Notes: generated from the sequence alone by a model not told the origin. A stretch of DNA of 64,000 bases from DATLHO01 sp035539855 (GCA_035539855.1 DATLHO010000169.1:38787-102786); one strand, 5' to 3'. Shown: positions 8,766 to 19,352, counted from the stretch's first letter. Numbers and translations: made by a program.

Positions 8766-9944
8766 ATGCGTACTCGACTCCCCCGTGCCGTCTTCGTGCT
8801 CGGCCTCGTCTCGCTGCTGATGGACGTCTCGAGCGAGATGCTCTATCCGATCGGCCCCATCTACCTCGTCAGCATCGGCGCGTCGGTCGCGTGGATCGGG
8901 ATCATCGAAGGTCTCGCCGAGGCGATCGCCGGTCTCTCCAAGGGATACTTCGGATCACTGTCCGACAGCGTCGGCCGCCGCCGCCCGTTCGTCACGCTCG
9001 GCTATGTGCTCTCGGCGCTGAGCAAGCCGATCCCCGCCTTCGCAGCCTCCGTCGGAGGCGTCCTCGGCTCGCGCGTGATCGACCGCATCGGCAAGGGCGT
9101 GCGCACCGCGCCACGCGATGCGCTGATCGCGGGCTACGTCACCGAGGAGAATCGCGGCGCGGCGTTCGGACTGCATCGCGCGATGGACACCGTCGGCGCC
9201 GCCATCGGACCGATCATCGCGCTCGCCTACCTCGCCGTACGCCCCGGCGATTACACCACGCTCTTTCTCCTGGCATTCATCCCGTCCGCACTCGCCGCGC
9301 TGGCGACGCTCCTGGTGCGCGAGTCGCGCTTCGCGCCGGCGCCGGGGCGTCCGGGGATCGCGGCGTCGCTCGCCTTCTGGAGCGCCGCACCGTCGCAGTT
9401 CCGACGCGTCGTCGCGCTGCTGACGCTCTTCGCGCTCGTCAACGCGAGCGATGTGTTCCTGATTCTCCGCGCACGCGAGCTCGGCTTCGACGACACCGCG
9501 GCGATCGGTGGATACATCGGGTACAACCTCGTCTTCGCCGCCGCTGCCTATCCCGCCGGACTCCTCTCCGACCGCTACGGCCGCCGCAGAATCGCCCTCG
9601 CCGGCTTCGCCCTCTACGTCGTGGTCTACCTCGGCTTCGCCTTCGCCGACTCGATCGAAGTCGTCTGGGCGCTCTTCGCGCTCTACGGCATCTACGCCGC
9701 GTCGACCGAGGGAATCGCCAAGGCGTGGCTCAGCGACCTCGTCCCGAACGAGCGTCGCGGCCTTGCGCTCGGACTGCAGGCGACGCTCGCGAGTCTCGCC
9801 GCCCTCGTCGCGAGCGGCTGGACCGGCGCGATCTGGTCGGTCGCCGGAGCGTCGACGCCGCTTGCGATCACCGCCGGCGTCGCGGCGATCGTCGGGCTCG
9901 GGCTCGCCGTTCTGGTGCCCGCTACCGGCGCTGATCGCTCCTGA
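8766..9944 (+). CDS. Major facilitator superfamily permease
   Basis: A 392-residue protein with about 12 hydrophobic segments. The loop between helices 2 and 3 reads GSLSDSVGRRRPF, the signature loop of MFS transporters, and a related copy (LLSDRYGRRRIAL) follows in the second half. The motif DRIGKGVRTAPRDALI after helix 4 marks a subgroup often found next to stress or metal genes, with substrate unassigned. The ATG at 8766 fits the first transmembrane helix; an upstream in-frame ATG at 8724 would run through the terminator hairpin. It lies alone between two terminated units. Confidence 0.85.
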   Translation: MRTRLPRAVFVLGLVSLLMDVSSEMLYPIGPIYLVSIGASVAWIGIIEGLAEAIAGLSKGYFGSLSDSVGRRRPFVTLGYVLSALSKPIPAFAASVGGVLGSRVIDRIGKGVRTAPRDALIAGYVTEENRGAAFGLHRAMDTVGAAIGPIIALAYLAVRPGDYTTLFLLAFIPSALAALATLLVRESRFAPAPGRPGIAASLAFWSAAPSQFRRVVALLTLFALVNASDVFLILRARELGFDDTAAIGGYIGYNLVFAAAAYPAGLLSDRYGRRRIALAGFALYVVVYLGFAFADSIEVVWALFALYGIYAASTEGIAKAWLSDLVPNERRGLALGLQATLASLAALVASGWTGAIWSVAGASTPLAITAGVAAIVGLGLAVLVPATGADRS

Positions 9945-10016
9945 GCTCGCGATGAGCCACCGACTAACCGCCTGCGCGGTCATTCTCGTATGACCGCCGA
10001 TCGCTCGACCGCGCGA

Positions 10017-10520
10017 TCACTCGCACTCGACGATCGTTTCGCTCCAGTCGAAGAGCACGACGGCCGGGAGCTTTCGCGTGCGCACGATGTGCAACGGCGT
10101 GGTCAGCGCCTGGGTGGTCATGCAGGTCGAGCCGGGAGACATCGCGACGATCCTCAGGCGCATTCCTTCGGGAATCTCCTCGAGCGTCTCGATCGTCACG
10201 CCGTGGCCGCCCGATCCCTTCATTCCGCTCGACGCGACGACGACGCTCGCGCCGGTGAAGTCGACCTGCGGAACCGGCGGCATCGGAGACTGCCCGGAGA
10301 AGAGCTTCGCCCAGAGGGCGTCGAGATCGTCCTGCGTGTTGACGACGATCGCGAGCTGCGCTTCGATCTGGTCGCTGTAGTGGCCATCGTCCTTGTAGAG
10401 CGTCTCGACCCGATTGTCCGACGGACGATCCGGACCCGACGATCCGCCGGTGTCCCGTGACGAAGAGCAGGCCATGAGCAGGAAGGAAACGGCGATGATG
10501 GCGATGGGCGACAGAGACAT
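10017..10520 (-). CDS. PrcB C-terminal-domain-like lipoprotein
   Basis: A 167-residue lipoprotein with signal peptide and lipobox LMAC (Cys18). The middle (about 60-155) holds the pattern ending SGGHGVTIETLEE, RLRIVAMSPGSTC and MTTQALTTPLHIV. This matches the C-terminal domain of PrcB, a protease-complex subunit in spirochaetes, found as a stand-alone domain in many Bacteroidota. No dentilisin-like protease gene is adjacent, so it probably does not work as PrcB does in Treponema. The start at 10520 is chosen because it gives the signal peptide. Confidence 0.7.
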   Translation of the reverse strand: MSLSPIAIIAVSFLLMACSSSRDTGGSSGPDRPSDNRVETLYKDDGHYSDQIEAQLAIVVNTQDDLDALWAKLFSGQSPMPPVPQVDFTGASVVVASSGMKGSGGHGVTIETLEEIPEGMRLRIVAMSPGSTCMTTQALTTPLHIVRTRKLPAVVLFDWSETIVECE

Positions 10521-10667
10521 CGAGCAACCTCGTTGGATTCTTTCAGAGAAGACGCGGCTCCGCCCGCGCGTGACCGGCGCCTGTGCGCCGTGAGGACTCG
10601 CGCGCGACAGAGACTGCGGACGCCCGCTTCGGCGCAACCGCGGTCACGGCGAACGCTCGCGATTGGC

Positions 10668-10675
10668 TAACTTGC
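10668..10675 (+). promoter_or_regulatory. Candidate -7 box TAACTTGC upstream of icd
   Basis: TAACTTGC lies 72 bases before the icd start in a 227-base gap between divergent genes. It matches TANNTT and shares the TTGC ending with candidates before gltA (31948) and mosB (45746, minus strand). No -33 TTG at the expected distance is clear. Confidence 0.35.
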
Positions 10676-10747
10676 ACGCAATTCAGCAGCCGGAATCTAT
10701 CCATCGGCGCGGTGTTCCCGCCGTCGCGCCAGCTTTTCATACGAACC

Positions 10748-12139
<1,392 letters not shown>

Positions 12140-12164
12140 GCTCTGCGGTGAGCGATTGATTGAC

Positions 12165-12199
12165 ACTCCTCCCCGGATCGCTCTGGGGAGGAGTTTTTT
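12165..12199 (+). terminator. Intrinsic terminator of icd
   Basis: A perfect 10-bp stem (12165-12174 with 12185-12194), a 10-base loop and six T at 12194-12199: a textbook Rho-independent terminator 26 bases after the icd stop. Confidence 0.92.
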
Positions 12200-12241
12200 G
12201 TTCTGCAGATTGCGGTTCGTGCATCCAACATCGTCCCCGCT

Positions 12242-12832
12242 ATGACGACGCTTCACGGCTTCAACGCCACGCCGCATCCGAGCTCGAAGCTGCGCGAGTA
12301 CCTCGAGGAGGTCCGCGGAGCCTACGTCGAGCGACTCGCGCGCGCGATCGCGAAGCGGGGCGAGCAGCAGACCGGCGTCGAGATCCTCGTCGAGCGCACC
12401 GACGACGATGAGCCCGAGCGACTCTTCAGGATGTTCCGCGCCGACATGCTTCTGGTCGATGGCGAAGCCGCACAGGTCGAGGTGATCGAGGGACCGTTCG
12501 CCATCGACGACGTCGTCTTCGACTTCGCCGGCGTGCCGATCACGATCCACGATCTCGCGTGGGAGAACTGCCTGGTCAGTGCCCGCGGCCCCGATCCGAA
12601 TCTCGAGGCGATCGGACTGTGGGCGGTGCGTTGGCTCGACGTCGCGGAGCAGCGCGCGCCGGACGCGCGTGGGCTCCGACACGCGATCCATCAGGTCTCC
12701 CGTCCGCGCCGCCATGATGGCGACTGGTCGATCCACGTCGACTTCGGCTCGGCCGACGTCGACGCGTTCATCGAGCTGCTGCAGATCGCCACGTTCGAAG
12801 CGGCCGCTGTCGACATCTGGATCCCACAGTAA
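12242..12832 (+). CDS. Uncharacterised protein, 196 aa
   Basis: I do not recognise the family. The protein has no signal peptide or membrane segment. It begins with a short polar region and a charged helix (about 15-45), then an alternating strand/helix pattern; the C-terminus reads HVDFGSADVDAFIELLQIA, like a small alpha/beta domain. The gene sits after the icd terminator and 70 bases before the ADP-ribosylglycohydrolase gene, so it may lead that operon. Codon use matches its neighbours. Confidence 0.7.
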   Translation: MTTLHGFNATPHPSSKLREYLEEVRGAYVERLARAIAKRGEQQTGVEILVERTDDDEPERLFRMFRADMLLVDGEAAQVEVIEGPFAIDDVVFDFAGVPITIHDLAWENCLVSARGPDPNLEAIGLWAVRWLDVAEQRAPDARGLRHAIHQVSRPRRHDGDWSIHVDFGSADVDAFIELLQIATFEAAAVDIWIPQ

Positions 12833-12902
12833 TCGCGCTCGACACCGTGCGAGCAGGTCGAGCACACGGCCATCACGGAGATCTCCGACATTCGAGGTCA
12901 GC

Positions 12903-13997
12903 ATGCCATCGCACCACATACTGCGCAGCCGGATCGAGGGAGGCATCCTCGGGCTGCTCGTCGGCGACGCGCTCGGCGTTCCGTACGAATTCAATTCGCC
13001 ATCGAATCTTCCGCCGCTCGAGGCGATCGAGATGACGCCGCCCGCCGACTTTCGGCGGTCGCACGCGGGTGTGCTTCCGGGCACGTGGTCCGACGACGGC
13101 GCGCAGGCGCTCGCGCTGCTTGCCTCGCTGCTCGAATGCGATCGGCTCGACCTCGACGACCTCGCGCGACGGCTGCTCGCATGGCGCGATCACGGCGCCA
13201 TGACTCCCGACGATCGGATGTTCGACATCGGCGTCCAGACATCCGCAGCGCTCTCGGCGCTGGACCGGGGTACTCCGGCCGAGCAGGCGGGTCCGAGCGA
13301 CGCGCGCAGCAACGGCAACGGCTCGCTGATGCGCGTGCTGCCGCTTGCACTGTGGCACCGCGGCAGCGACGAAGAGCTGGCAGCCGACGCGATGCGCCAG
13401 TCGCTCGTGACGCACGGGCACATTCGCTCGCAGCTCTGCTGCGCGTTGTACGTGCTCTGGGCGCGCGCGCTGATGCAGATGCCCGGTGACACATCCGTGG
13501 GCAAGGCGACCGGGCTCGACGAAGGATCGAAGAGCGACGACGCGACCGAGCGCGAAGTATGGTCTCACAGTGCTGATCCGATCGAGCGCGACGATCTGTC
13601 TCCGCGTGACGTCACCGGTGTCGACGATGCCTGGGCGCGCGCCGTCGCGACGCTGCGTGCGCTCCATGCGCCCGGCACGGTCGCCCGCACCGAGCTCGAT
13701 ACGGTGATCGACCCCGATGGCGAGCATCGTCCCGGCGGCTCCGGCTACGTCGTCGATGCGCTGCACTCGGCGCGCTGGGCCGTCGCGCAGGGAGCGTACG
13801 AATCCGTCGTCAAGCGCGCCGTCGGCCTTGGCCACGACACCGACACGACGGCCTGCATCGCCGGTGGCATCGCCGGCGTTCGCGACGGCGTCGAGGCAAT
13901 CCCCTCGCGCTGGCTCGATGCCCTGCGAGGCATGTCGCTCGTGCGGCCGCTCATCGACGCACTTGTCGCACGTCACCAACCGATGGAGACATCATGA
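12903..13997 (+). CDS. ADP-ribosylglycohydrolase family protein
   Basis: A 364-residue member of the DraG/ARH fold that removes ADP-ribose from modified proteins or related substrates. The metal-binding motifs are visible: GDALGVPYEF (21-30), TWSDDG (61-66), SNGNGSLMRVLPLAL, and GHDTDTTACIAGGIAG (from 310), where the two Asp residues should bind the dinuclear Mg2+ site. The insert at about 195-245 is long and acidic. The stop overlaps the next start (ATGA), so it is coupled to a VOC protein. No ADP-ribosyltransferase is in the window, so the substrate is open. Confidence 0.9.
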   Translation: MPSHHILRSRIEGGILGLLVGDALGVPYEFNSPSNLPPLEAIEMTPPADFRRSHAGVLPGTWSDDGAQALALLASLLECDRLDLDDLARRLLAWRDHGAMTPDDRMFDIGVQTSAALSALDRGTPAEQAGPSDARSNGNGSLMRVLPLALWHRGSDEELAADAMRQSLVTHGHIRSQLCCALYVLWARALMQMPGDTSVGKATGLDEGSKSDDATEREVWSHSADPIERDDLSPRDVTGVDDAWARAVATLRALHAPGTVARTELDTVIDPDGEHRPGGSGYVVDALHSARWAVAQGAYESVVKRAVGLGHDTDTTACIAGGIAGVRDGVEAIPSRWLDALRGMSLVRPLIDALVARHQPMETS

Positions 13998-14365
13998 TCA
14001 ACGCGCTCGTTCCTTTCGTCCACGTCGCCGACGTCCAACGATCCATCGACTTCTACGCGAAGCTCGGCATGAGCGTGAGCAACACGTTCGTGCCGACCGG
14101 CGATAACGACCCTGCGTGGGCATGGCTCGAGACGGGCAATGCGAAGTTGATGGTGGCTCGCGCCGATGGGCCGATCGATCATCGCCAGCAGGGCGTGCTG
14201 TTCTACACGTACTGCTCCGACATCGACGCCGTGCACGGCGCGCTGACGGAGGCCGGCGTGACCGTGGGACCGATCAAGCGGCAGTTCTACGCACCGAACG
14301 GAGAGTTTCGGATCGAGGATCCCGACGGGTACGTCGTCATGATGATGCAGGAGGTCAACGAGTGA
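13994..14365 (+). CDS. VOC (glyoxalase/bleomycin-resistance) superfamily protein
   Basis: A 123-residue single-module VOC protein with the beta-alpha-beta-beta-beta repeat: VPFVHVADVQRSIDFYAKLG at the start, and EFRIEDPDGYVVMMMQEVNE at the end carrying the late Glu/Asp of the metal site. Members are glyoxalases, dioxygenases or resistance proteins; this one cannot be assigned. It overlaps the genes on both sides by ATGA/GTGA junctions. Confidence 0.88.
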   Translation: MINALVPFVHVADVQRSIDFYAKLGMSVSNTFVPTGDNDPAWAWLETGNAKLMVARADGPIDHRQQGVLFYTYCSDIDAVHGALTEAGVTVGPIKRQFYAPNGEFRIEDPDGYVVMMMQEVNE

Positions 14366-15108
14366 ACCAGCGGATGATGATGCTGATGCTGACGCTCGTC
14401 GTGGTCGGCTGCGCGGCAATCGGATCGCAAGCGCAAGGGCCGATCATCGATGGCGCTGCACTGCTGACGCCAACCGAGATTACGGCGATGCGTGAGCAGG
14501 TCTCGGAGATCGAGGAACGCTCGACGGTGCAGATCGCGGTGGTCACGGTGCGGGCGCTCGGCGAGGAATCGATCGAGAGCTACGCGCTGCGCACGTTCGC
14601 GGCGATGAAGCTCGGTCAGGCCGGCGTCAACAACGGAGTGCTGATCGTCGTCGCGCCCTTCGATCGTCGTATGCGCATCGAGGTCGGGACCGGACTCGAG
14701 TGGCAGATCCCCGACTCGACGGCCGCGGCGGTCATCGACGCGATGATCGAGCAGTTCAGGGCAGAGCACTTCGCGGAAGGCATCGTTTCCGCGATCGACC
14801 AGCTCGCGCGTCTCGCGACGGCTGTCGAATGGGGTGTGCGATACGACGACGTCGCGTCGCTCGTCGGCGACGGCACTGCGGCCGTCGGGCGCATCGCGGA
14901 GCTCGGCGGCACCGTCAGCGCGCTCGACGATACGGGCGCGGTTCTCGATGTCGACGGAGTCAGTGTCGACGCACGACTGCCACCGCACTGGAGCGGCACC
15001 GGCAGCCAGCTCGCGGTCGGCAGCCGCGTGTCGCTCGTTACCCGTGTCCGCTCCGTCTCGCCTCTGGTCGTCGAAGTGCTTGAGATATCAACAGCGACCG
15101 GGCTATGA
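14362..15108 (+). CDS. TPM-domain protein with NfeD-like C-terminal domain
   Basis: A 248-residue exported protein. The start is GTG, overlapping the upstream stop, with AGGAGGT (14349-14355) six bases before it. The signal sequence contains VVGC (Cys17), a possible lipobox, or may be cut after SQA. Residues about 28-150 match the TPM fold (LTPTEITAMREQVSEIE, INNGVLI-type core, RIEVGTGLEWQIPD). The C-terminal 75 residues (AVGRIAELGGTVSALDD, DGVSVDARL, GSRVSLV) resemble the OB-fold of NfeD proteins, an unusual pairing. TPM proteins act in photosystem repair or envelope quality control. Confidence 0.75.
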   Translation: MNQRMMMLMLTLVVVGCAAIGSQAQGPIIDGAALLTPTEITAMREQVSEIEERSTVQIAVVTVRALGEESIESYALRTFAAMKLGQAGVNNGVLIVVAPFDRRMRIEVGTGLEWQIPDSTAAAVIDAMIEQFRAEHFAEGIVSAIDQLARLATAVEWGVRYDDVASLVGDGTAAVGRIAELGGTVSALDDTGAVLDVDGVSVDARLPPHWSGTGSQLAVGSRVSLVTRVRSVSPLVVEVLEISTATGL

Positions 15109-16205
15109 GAGTTCCAACAATCTCCGACGTCGACGCGATCGCCGCGATGGGCGATCCGGCGGCGCGCAACCGCGCGATCACCGCGTGCTACCACGAGCTC
15201 TCGGCCGCGCTCGCTCCGATCGTCGGCGGCGGCGCGAACTGGTGCACATTCGCGACGTGGGCATCGCGGCAGGCCGGACAGACGATTCGCGGCGAGGATC
15301 TGCGGCAGTCGTTCGAGGACCACCTGCGGGGCTCGACCGAGCTGATCACGACGCTGGGACTGATCGCGCGCGCGGTCGCCGGAAGCGCGGTGCGTGACGT
15401 CGAGACATTCATTCGACGCATGAGCGGGGCGCTCGATCTCGACGCCGCGTTCGCGCGCGCATCCGACGCGGTCGCTCGCGGCAACCGCAAGGTGTTCGAG
15501 GAGATCGCGCGCGAGTTCGCCCGCTTCCTCGAGACCGTTGCCCGCGACGAATCCTACGACGAGGCGCGCGTCGTCGCGTTCTGCGGCGCGCTGCGCGACG
15601 GCGATCCTCCCGACGGCCAGCGCCACCTGCGCGACGCGTTCGCGACGTACGCGCGGGCGCGCTTCGAGACCGACGCGGTGCGCCGCGCGCAGATGCTCTT
15701 CCGCGCGAACCTGCTCGTCGGGCTGCACGAGCAGACGCGGCTGCAGCCGGAGATCGCCGAAGCGATCACGACGACGCTGGGCGAGCCCGCGGAGCTGCGC
15801 CGGCGCCTGCGCGCGATCGTGCTGCCGGGCGTCTGGTCGACGATCGTCAACGGGCTCGCGGGACTGTTCCGGCGGCGACCGCCGCTCGACCCGCTGCTCG
15901 ACCGACTCGTCGCCGAAGTGACGCTCGCGCTGCGCCGCGTCGTGACCGCCGCGCTGATGACGCTGCACATGCCGCGCGGCGTGGTGCTGCGCCTGGGCCA
16001 GGACCTGACCGGGACATATCCGCCATCCCTGGCGACGATCGCCGATGCCGAGCTGCAGGCGCTGCTGGCGCGCATCGATCCGACACCGAACAGCCTGCGC
16101 GAGAGCGGCGCGATCGACTGGGCGGACTTCAACGATCGCATCCACTACATCGCGGAGCTTTTCCGCACGCGGCACGAGGACGCGTCGCTCTTCGACGCGC
16201 CGTGA
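15105..16205 (+). CDS. Uncharacterised helical protein, 366 aa
   Basis: I cannot assign a family with known function. The protein is mostly helical and Arg/Ala-rich with no signal peptide. It contains a conserved-looking GGANWCTFATWASRQAGQTI (about 43-62) and RANLLVGLHEQTRLQPEI (about 204-221). A hydrophobic stretch near 245-300 is interrupted by charges and is probably buried helix. It overlaps the TPM gene by ATGA and is the last gene of the 12.9-16.2 kb unit, since a separate promoter follows. Confidence 0.75.
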   Translation: MRVPTISDVDAIAAMGDPAARNRAITACYHELSAALAPIVGGGANWCTFATWASRQAGQTIRGEDLRQSFEDHLRGSTELITTLGLIARAVAGSAVRDVETFIRRMSGALDLDAAFARASDAVARGNRKVFEEIAREFARFLETVARDESYDEARVVAFCGALRDGDPPDGQRHLRDAFATYARARFETDAVRRAQMLFRANLLVGLHEQTRLQPEIAEAITTTLGEPAELRRRLRAIVLPGVWSTIVNGLAGLFRRRPPLDPLLDRLVAEVTLALRRVVTAALMTLHMPRGVVLRLGQDLTGTYPPSLATIADAELQALLARIDPTPNSLRESGAIDWADFNDRIHYIAELFRTRHEDASLFDAP

Positions 16206-16225
16206 CCGTCGGCCGGCGCTACACA

Positions 16226-16257
16226 TTTGCTCACAAAGCGCATCAGCCCTATCTTTG
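16226..16257 (+). promoter_or_regulatory. Bacteroidota-type promoter TTTG-N20-TATCTTTG
   Basis: TTTG (16226-16229) and TATCTTTG (16250-16257), spaced by 20 bases, match the Bacteroidota primary-sigma consensus (-33 TTTG, about 20 bases, -7 TANNTTTG). It lies between the helical-protein stop and the secreted-protein start at 16422, giving an untranslated leader of roughly 160 bases. Confidence 0.75.
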
Positions 16258-16421
16258 ACGCGTCTCTGCGTCGCACACCCCGCGCGTTATTCGACCCGGA
16301 CCTGCCACGCGCCTCTCGCATTCCAACGATCCTGCAATCCACGCCCACGGCCTGATTTCGCCCATTGCGGCGGATCGCCCGCGGCATACCCGTTTGTGTC
16401 GTCCATTCTCCCGGACCTCCG

Positions 16422-17036
16422 ATGAAAGCACTTCTCCTCGGTGCAGCCCTGCTGCTCACTCTCGCGCTTCCCGCGACCGCCCAAAAGGCCTCGATGTGGA
16501 AGCACCTGCAGCGCCCCGACGCCGGCGCCTCGCTTCGGTTCATGACGCTCTCCTCCGGTGACACCAGCCGTTTCGAGATGACCGGCATCGGCGCGATCGG
16601 AGGGTTCAACCTGCCGTTCCTGGAGCTCGGCGAGGACATGAGTCTCGGTTTCAACCCAAATATCGTTTGGGGGTACTACCTGTCGACGGACATGCTCGGA
16701 ATGTCGTTCGAGATCCCCGCCTACATCACGTTCAAATGGGGCACCGACGCTACCTGGGGAGGTTCGAAAAGCTGGGTCGGCACGACACTCGGTCTCGGCT
16801 ACGACTACAACGTTCTGGTCCTGTCGGAGCTCGGCATTGTCAGCTATGGCATCCCGAGCCTCATGGCCGAGGTGAACTTCGGCAAGCGCCGCGGCGGCGT
16901 CGGCCTGATCAAACTGCGCTATTCGATGGGACTCGGCGGCTACACACACGAGGTCCTCGACGACTCCAGTTCCGACATCTACAACCTCGACTTCACGCAG
17001 TACGGCTTCGACCTGATCATCACGAGCGGATACTGA
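16422..17036 (+). CDS. Exported protein of unknown function, 204 aa
   Basis: A signal peptide (residues 1-21, ending LPATAQ) precedes a strand-rich mature part with alternating Gly and aromatic residues (WGYYLSTD, YITFKWGTD, TLGLGYDYN). It ends with an aromatic strand (FDLIITSGY), typical of a small outer-membrane beta-barrel. The gene follows a good Bacteroidota-type promoter and is 32 bases upstream of a secreted beta-propeller gene, probably its operon partner. No specific family is recognised. Confidence 0.7.
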   Translation: MKALLLGAALLLTLALPATAQKASMWKHLQRPDAGASLRFMTLSSGDTSRFEMTGIGAIGGFNLPFLELGEDMSLGFNPNIVWGYYLSTDMLGMSFEIPAYITFKWGTDATWGGSKSWVGTTLGLGYDYNVLVLSELGIVSYGIPSLMAEVNFGKRRGGVGLIKLRYSMGLGGYTHEVLDDSSSDIYNLDFTQYGFDLIITSGY

Positions 17037-17068
17037 TCAACCCTGCCCCAACCCAATTCCCCGATACC

Positions 17069-19330
17069 ATGAAAATCCTCCAATTGATGTTCCTGATGCT
17101 TGCCTGCGTCGTCACGACGTCGGCGCAGACGCAGTGGGAATTCAAGCTCGACCAGGAAGTCTACAACCCGATCCTCTCGCCTGATGGATCGCGCCTCGTG
17201 TACTTCACCGAAGACGATTCATCGGTCGCGCACTGCGTCGATGTGGCTACCGGCAAACACGCGTGGTCGCGCACGCTCAACGACTTCGACAACTTCCAGG
17301 TCGGCCGCTTCGTCGGCAACGACACCGTGCTGCTCGGACAGCAGACCCGCTTCGAGTTCGTCAACGCGAAGAACGGCTCGGTCTTCGACACCGTCGCGAT
17401 CGCCGGCGACTCGTGGGACGAGCTCGTCTGGAACAACACCGCCGACGCCGAGCACGACACGATCCGTCCCTACTTCATGGGATCGGTCGGCATCTTCTAC
17501 TTCGACGACGGCATGCAGATCCTCGATCTCTCCGGCGCGAAGCTGATCTATCAGACCGAGGAGTCGCCGAGCGCGCTCAAGTACAAGCAGTGGGAGACGG
17601 TGCTGATGATCAACCCGACGAGCGGAGCCGACACGCTGTACTTCGTCGACGTCGAGAAGAAGAAGGTGGTCTACAAGGCCGACAAGGACGGTGACGATCT
17701 GAACTCGAGCGTCTACCAGCCGTTCGCGATCTCCAACGGAGAGCTCATGCTCTTCAATGAGGATAACATCCAGAGCGTCGACCTGGCGACGAGCAAGCTG
17801 AACGCGACGATCGACATCGATCCGGATGATCCCGAGTTCTATTCGCCGGTGATCTTCAAGGAGGCGCTCTACCTGATGGTCAGCGACGAGGGTGTGCAGT
17901 CGCTCTACAAGACGAAGACCGGAGAGCTGCTCTGGAAGACGAAGGAGGGAGACATCGCCGGCGTCGCCGAACAGCTCGTCGAGCTGCCGAACGACGAGGG
18001 ATTGCTCTACGCCTACGACGATGACGGGCGGATGATGATCTACAAGGTCGGCATGAAGACCGGCAACATCATCTGGAACCGCCACATGTTCACGCAGGAC
18101 GGCGAGTTCGAGACCGGGCACAAGCAGGGCAACCAGCTTCTGGCGACGCTCGGCAAGATCGCGCTGAGCATGCTCACAGCCTACGGCAGCGGCGGCAGCG
18201 GCGGCCGCTGGGGGCACAACCCCTACACCGGCATGATGGAGTATCGGCCCGGTTTCGGTTCGAGCATGCACGACCGCCGCGTGCGCCAGGAGAACATCCG
18301 CCGCGCCAACGAGATGTACAACTCGTGGATCAACACCGAGAAGAAGAGCGACGGCTACACCGCGCTGCTCGAGATGAAGGATGACCAGGCGATCTTCGTC
18401 GCCGGCGGTCTCGTCTACTCGCCGGCATCGAAGGGCGACGCCGACAGCTACAACGGCGAGGGACTGATCACGCTGAACCTGAAGGACGGCTCGGTCGTCT
18501 CGAACCAGGCGGTGCCGCTGATCGCGCTGTCGGACAAGGACAAGTTCAACGCGGTGCAGGACATCAACATCCGCAAGCTCGACTCGACCGACGCGCGCGC
18601 GCTCATCGGCGTCAACGACGTGTACATCGCACGGCTCGACAAGATCGAGCGCTTCAGCTTCGGCGAAGAGGCGATCACCTTCATCAACTCGAGCGTGCGC
18701 GAGGTGACCTTCCGCGCCAACCACGACGACGAGTACTACGACTACTGGCGCATCGACGCGTCGGTCACGCCGGCGAAGAAGATCCTGCTGGCACGCACGT
18801 GGGTGCCGAACCTGCTGTTCATCGACAGCACGGTCGAGGTGAAGACGACGCTGAAGCTGGAGGAGGAGCAGTGGCAGGGATATCCTCTGATCACCGGCGA
18901 CGTCAGCGATGCGTCATTCGTCAATCCGAAGTGGACCCTCAACGAGGATCAGATCGACGAGTTCCAGGTCGGTGATCTCGGCGAGGATGTCAAGTTCGAC
19001 AACCGGATCCAGGGCGTCATGCAGCACGGTGCCGACGTCTACATGCTCGGCAGCGACGCGATCGGCTTCATCTCCGGCGACGGCAAATGCAAGTGGGCGC
19101 ACGAGTGGGCGCCGGATTCGACGGAGCTGAAGTCCGGCTTCACGATGCTCGACCGTGCGTTCATCTACGCCACCGGCGGCAGCTCCGCGGTGGTGATGGC
19201 GGGGTGCCCGAGCAAGGAGCTCAACAAGAGCCACATCGACTTCAGCGACACCGAGATCCTTCACAACAAGAAGGACCGCGCCGTGATCGTCGACACCGAC
19301 GAGGGAATCATTCGCGGCTTCGCACTCTGA
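17069..19330 (+). CDS. Secreted PQQ-like beta-propeller protein
   Basis: A 753-residue protein with a signal peptide (1-20, ending TSAQ) and repeated blades of the PQQ type. These include VDVATGKHAWSRTL, KTKTGELLWKTKEG and MKTGNIIWNRHMF in the first half and LNLKDGSVVSNQAVPL later. A Gly/Ser-rich linker (GSGGSGGRWGHN, about 372-384) separates two propeller halves. There is no T9SS tail, so it is probably periplasmic or surface-retained. Such folds scaffold protein contacts or bind cofactors; no catalytic residues are evident. A terminator ends the unit. Confidence 0.75.
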   Translation: MKILQLMFLMLACVVTTSAQTQWEFKLDQEVYNPILSPDGSRLVYFTEDDSSVAHCVDVATGKHAWSRTLNDFDNFQVGRFVGNDTVLLGQQTRFEFVNAKNGSVFDTVAIAGDSWDELVWNNTADAEHDTIRPYFMGSVGIFYFDDGMQILDLSGAKLIYQTEESPSALKYKQWETVLMINPTSGADTLYFVDVEKKKVVYKADKDGDDLNSSVYQPFAISNGELMLFNEDNIQSVDLATSKLNATIDIDPDDPEFYSPVIFKEALYLMVSDEGVQSLYKTKTGELLWKTKEGDIAGVAEQLVELPNDEGLLYAYDDDGRMMIYKVGMKTGNIIWNRHMFTQDGEFETGHKQGNQLLATLGKIALSMLTAYGSGGSGGRWGHNPYTGMMEYRPGFGSSMHDRRVRQENIRRANEMYNSWINTEKKSDGYTALLEMKDDQAIFVAGGLVYSPASKGDADSYNGEGLITLNLKDGSVVSNQAVPLIALSDKDKFNAVQDINIRKLDSTDARALIGVNDVYIARLDKIERFSFGEEAITFINSSVREVTFRANHDDEYYDYWRIDASVTPAKKILLARTWVPNLLFIDSTVEVKTTLKLEEEQWQGYPLITGDVSDASFVNPKWTLNEDQIDEFQVGDLGEDVKFDNRIQGVMQHGADVYMLGSDAIGFISGDGKCKWAHEWAPDSTELKSGFTMLDRAFIYATGGSSAVVMAGCPSKELNKSHIDFSDTEILHNKKDRAVIVDTDEGIIRGFAL

Positions 19331-19352
19331 TCGCGAAGAAGGTCTGACTGTC

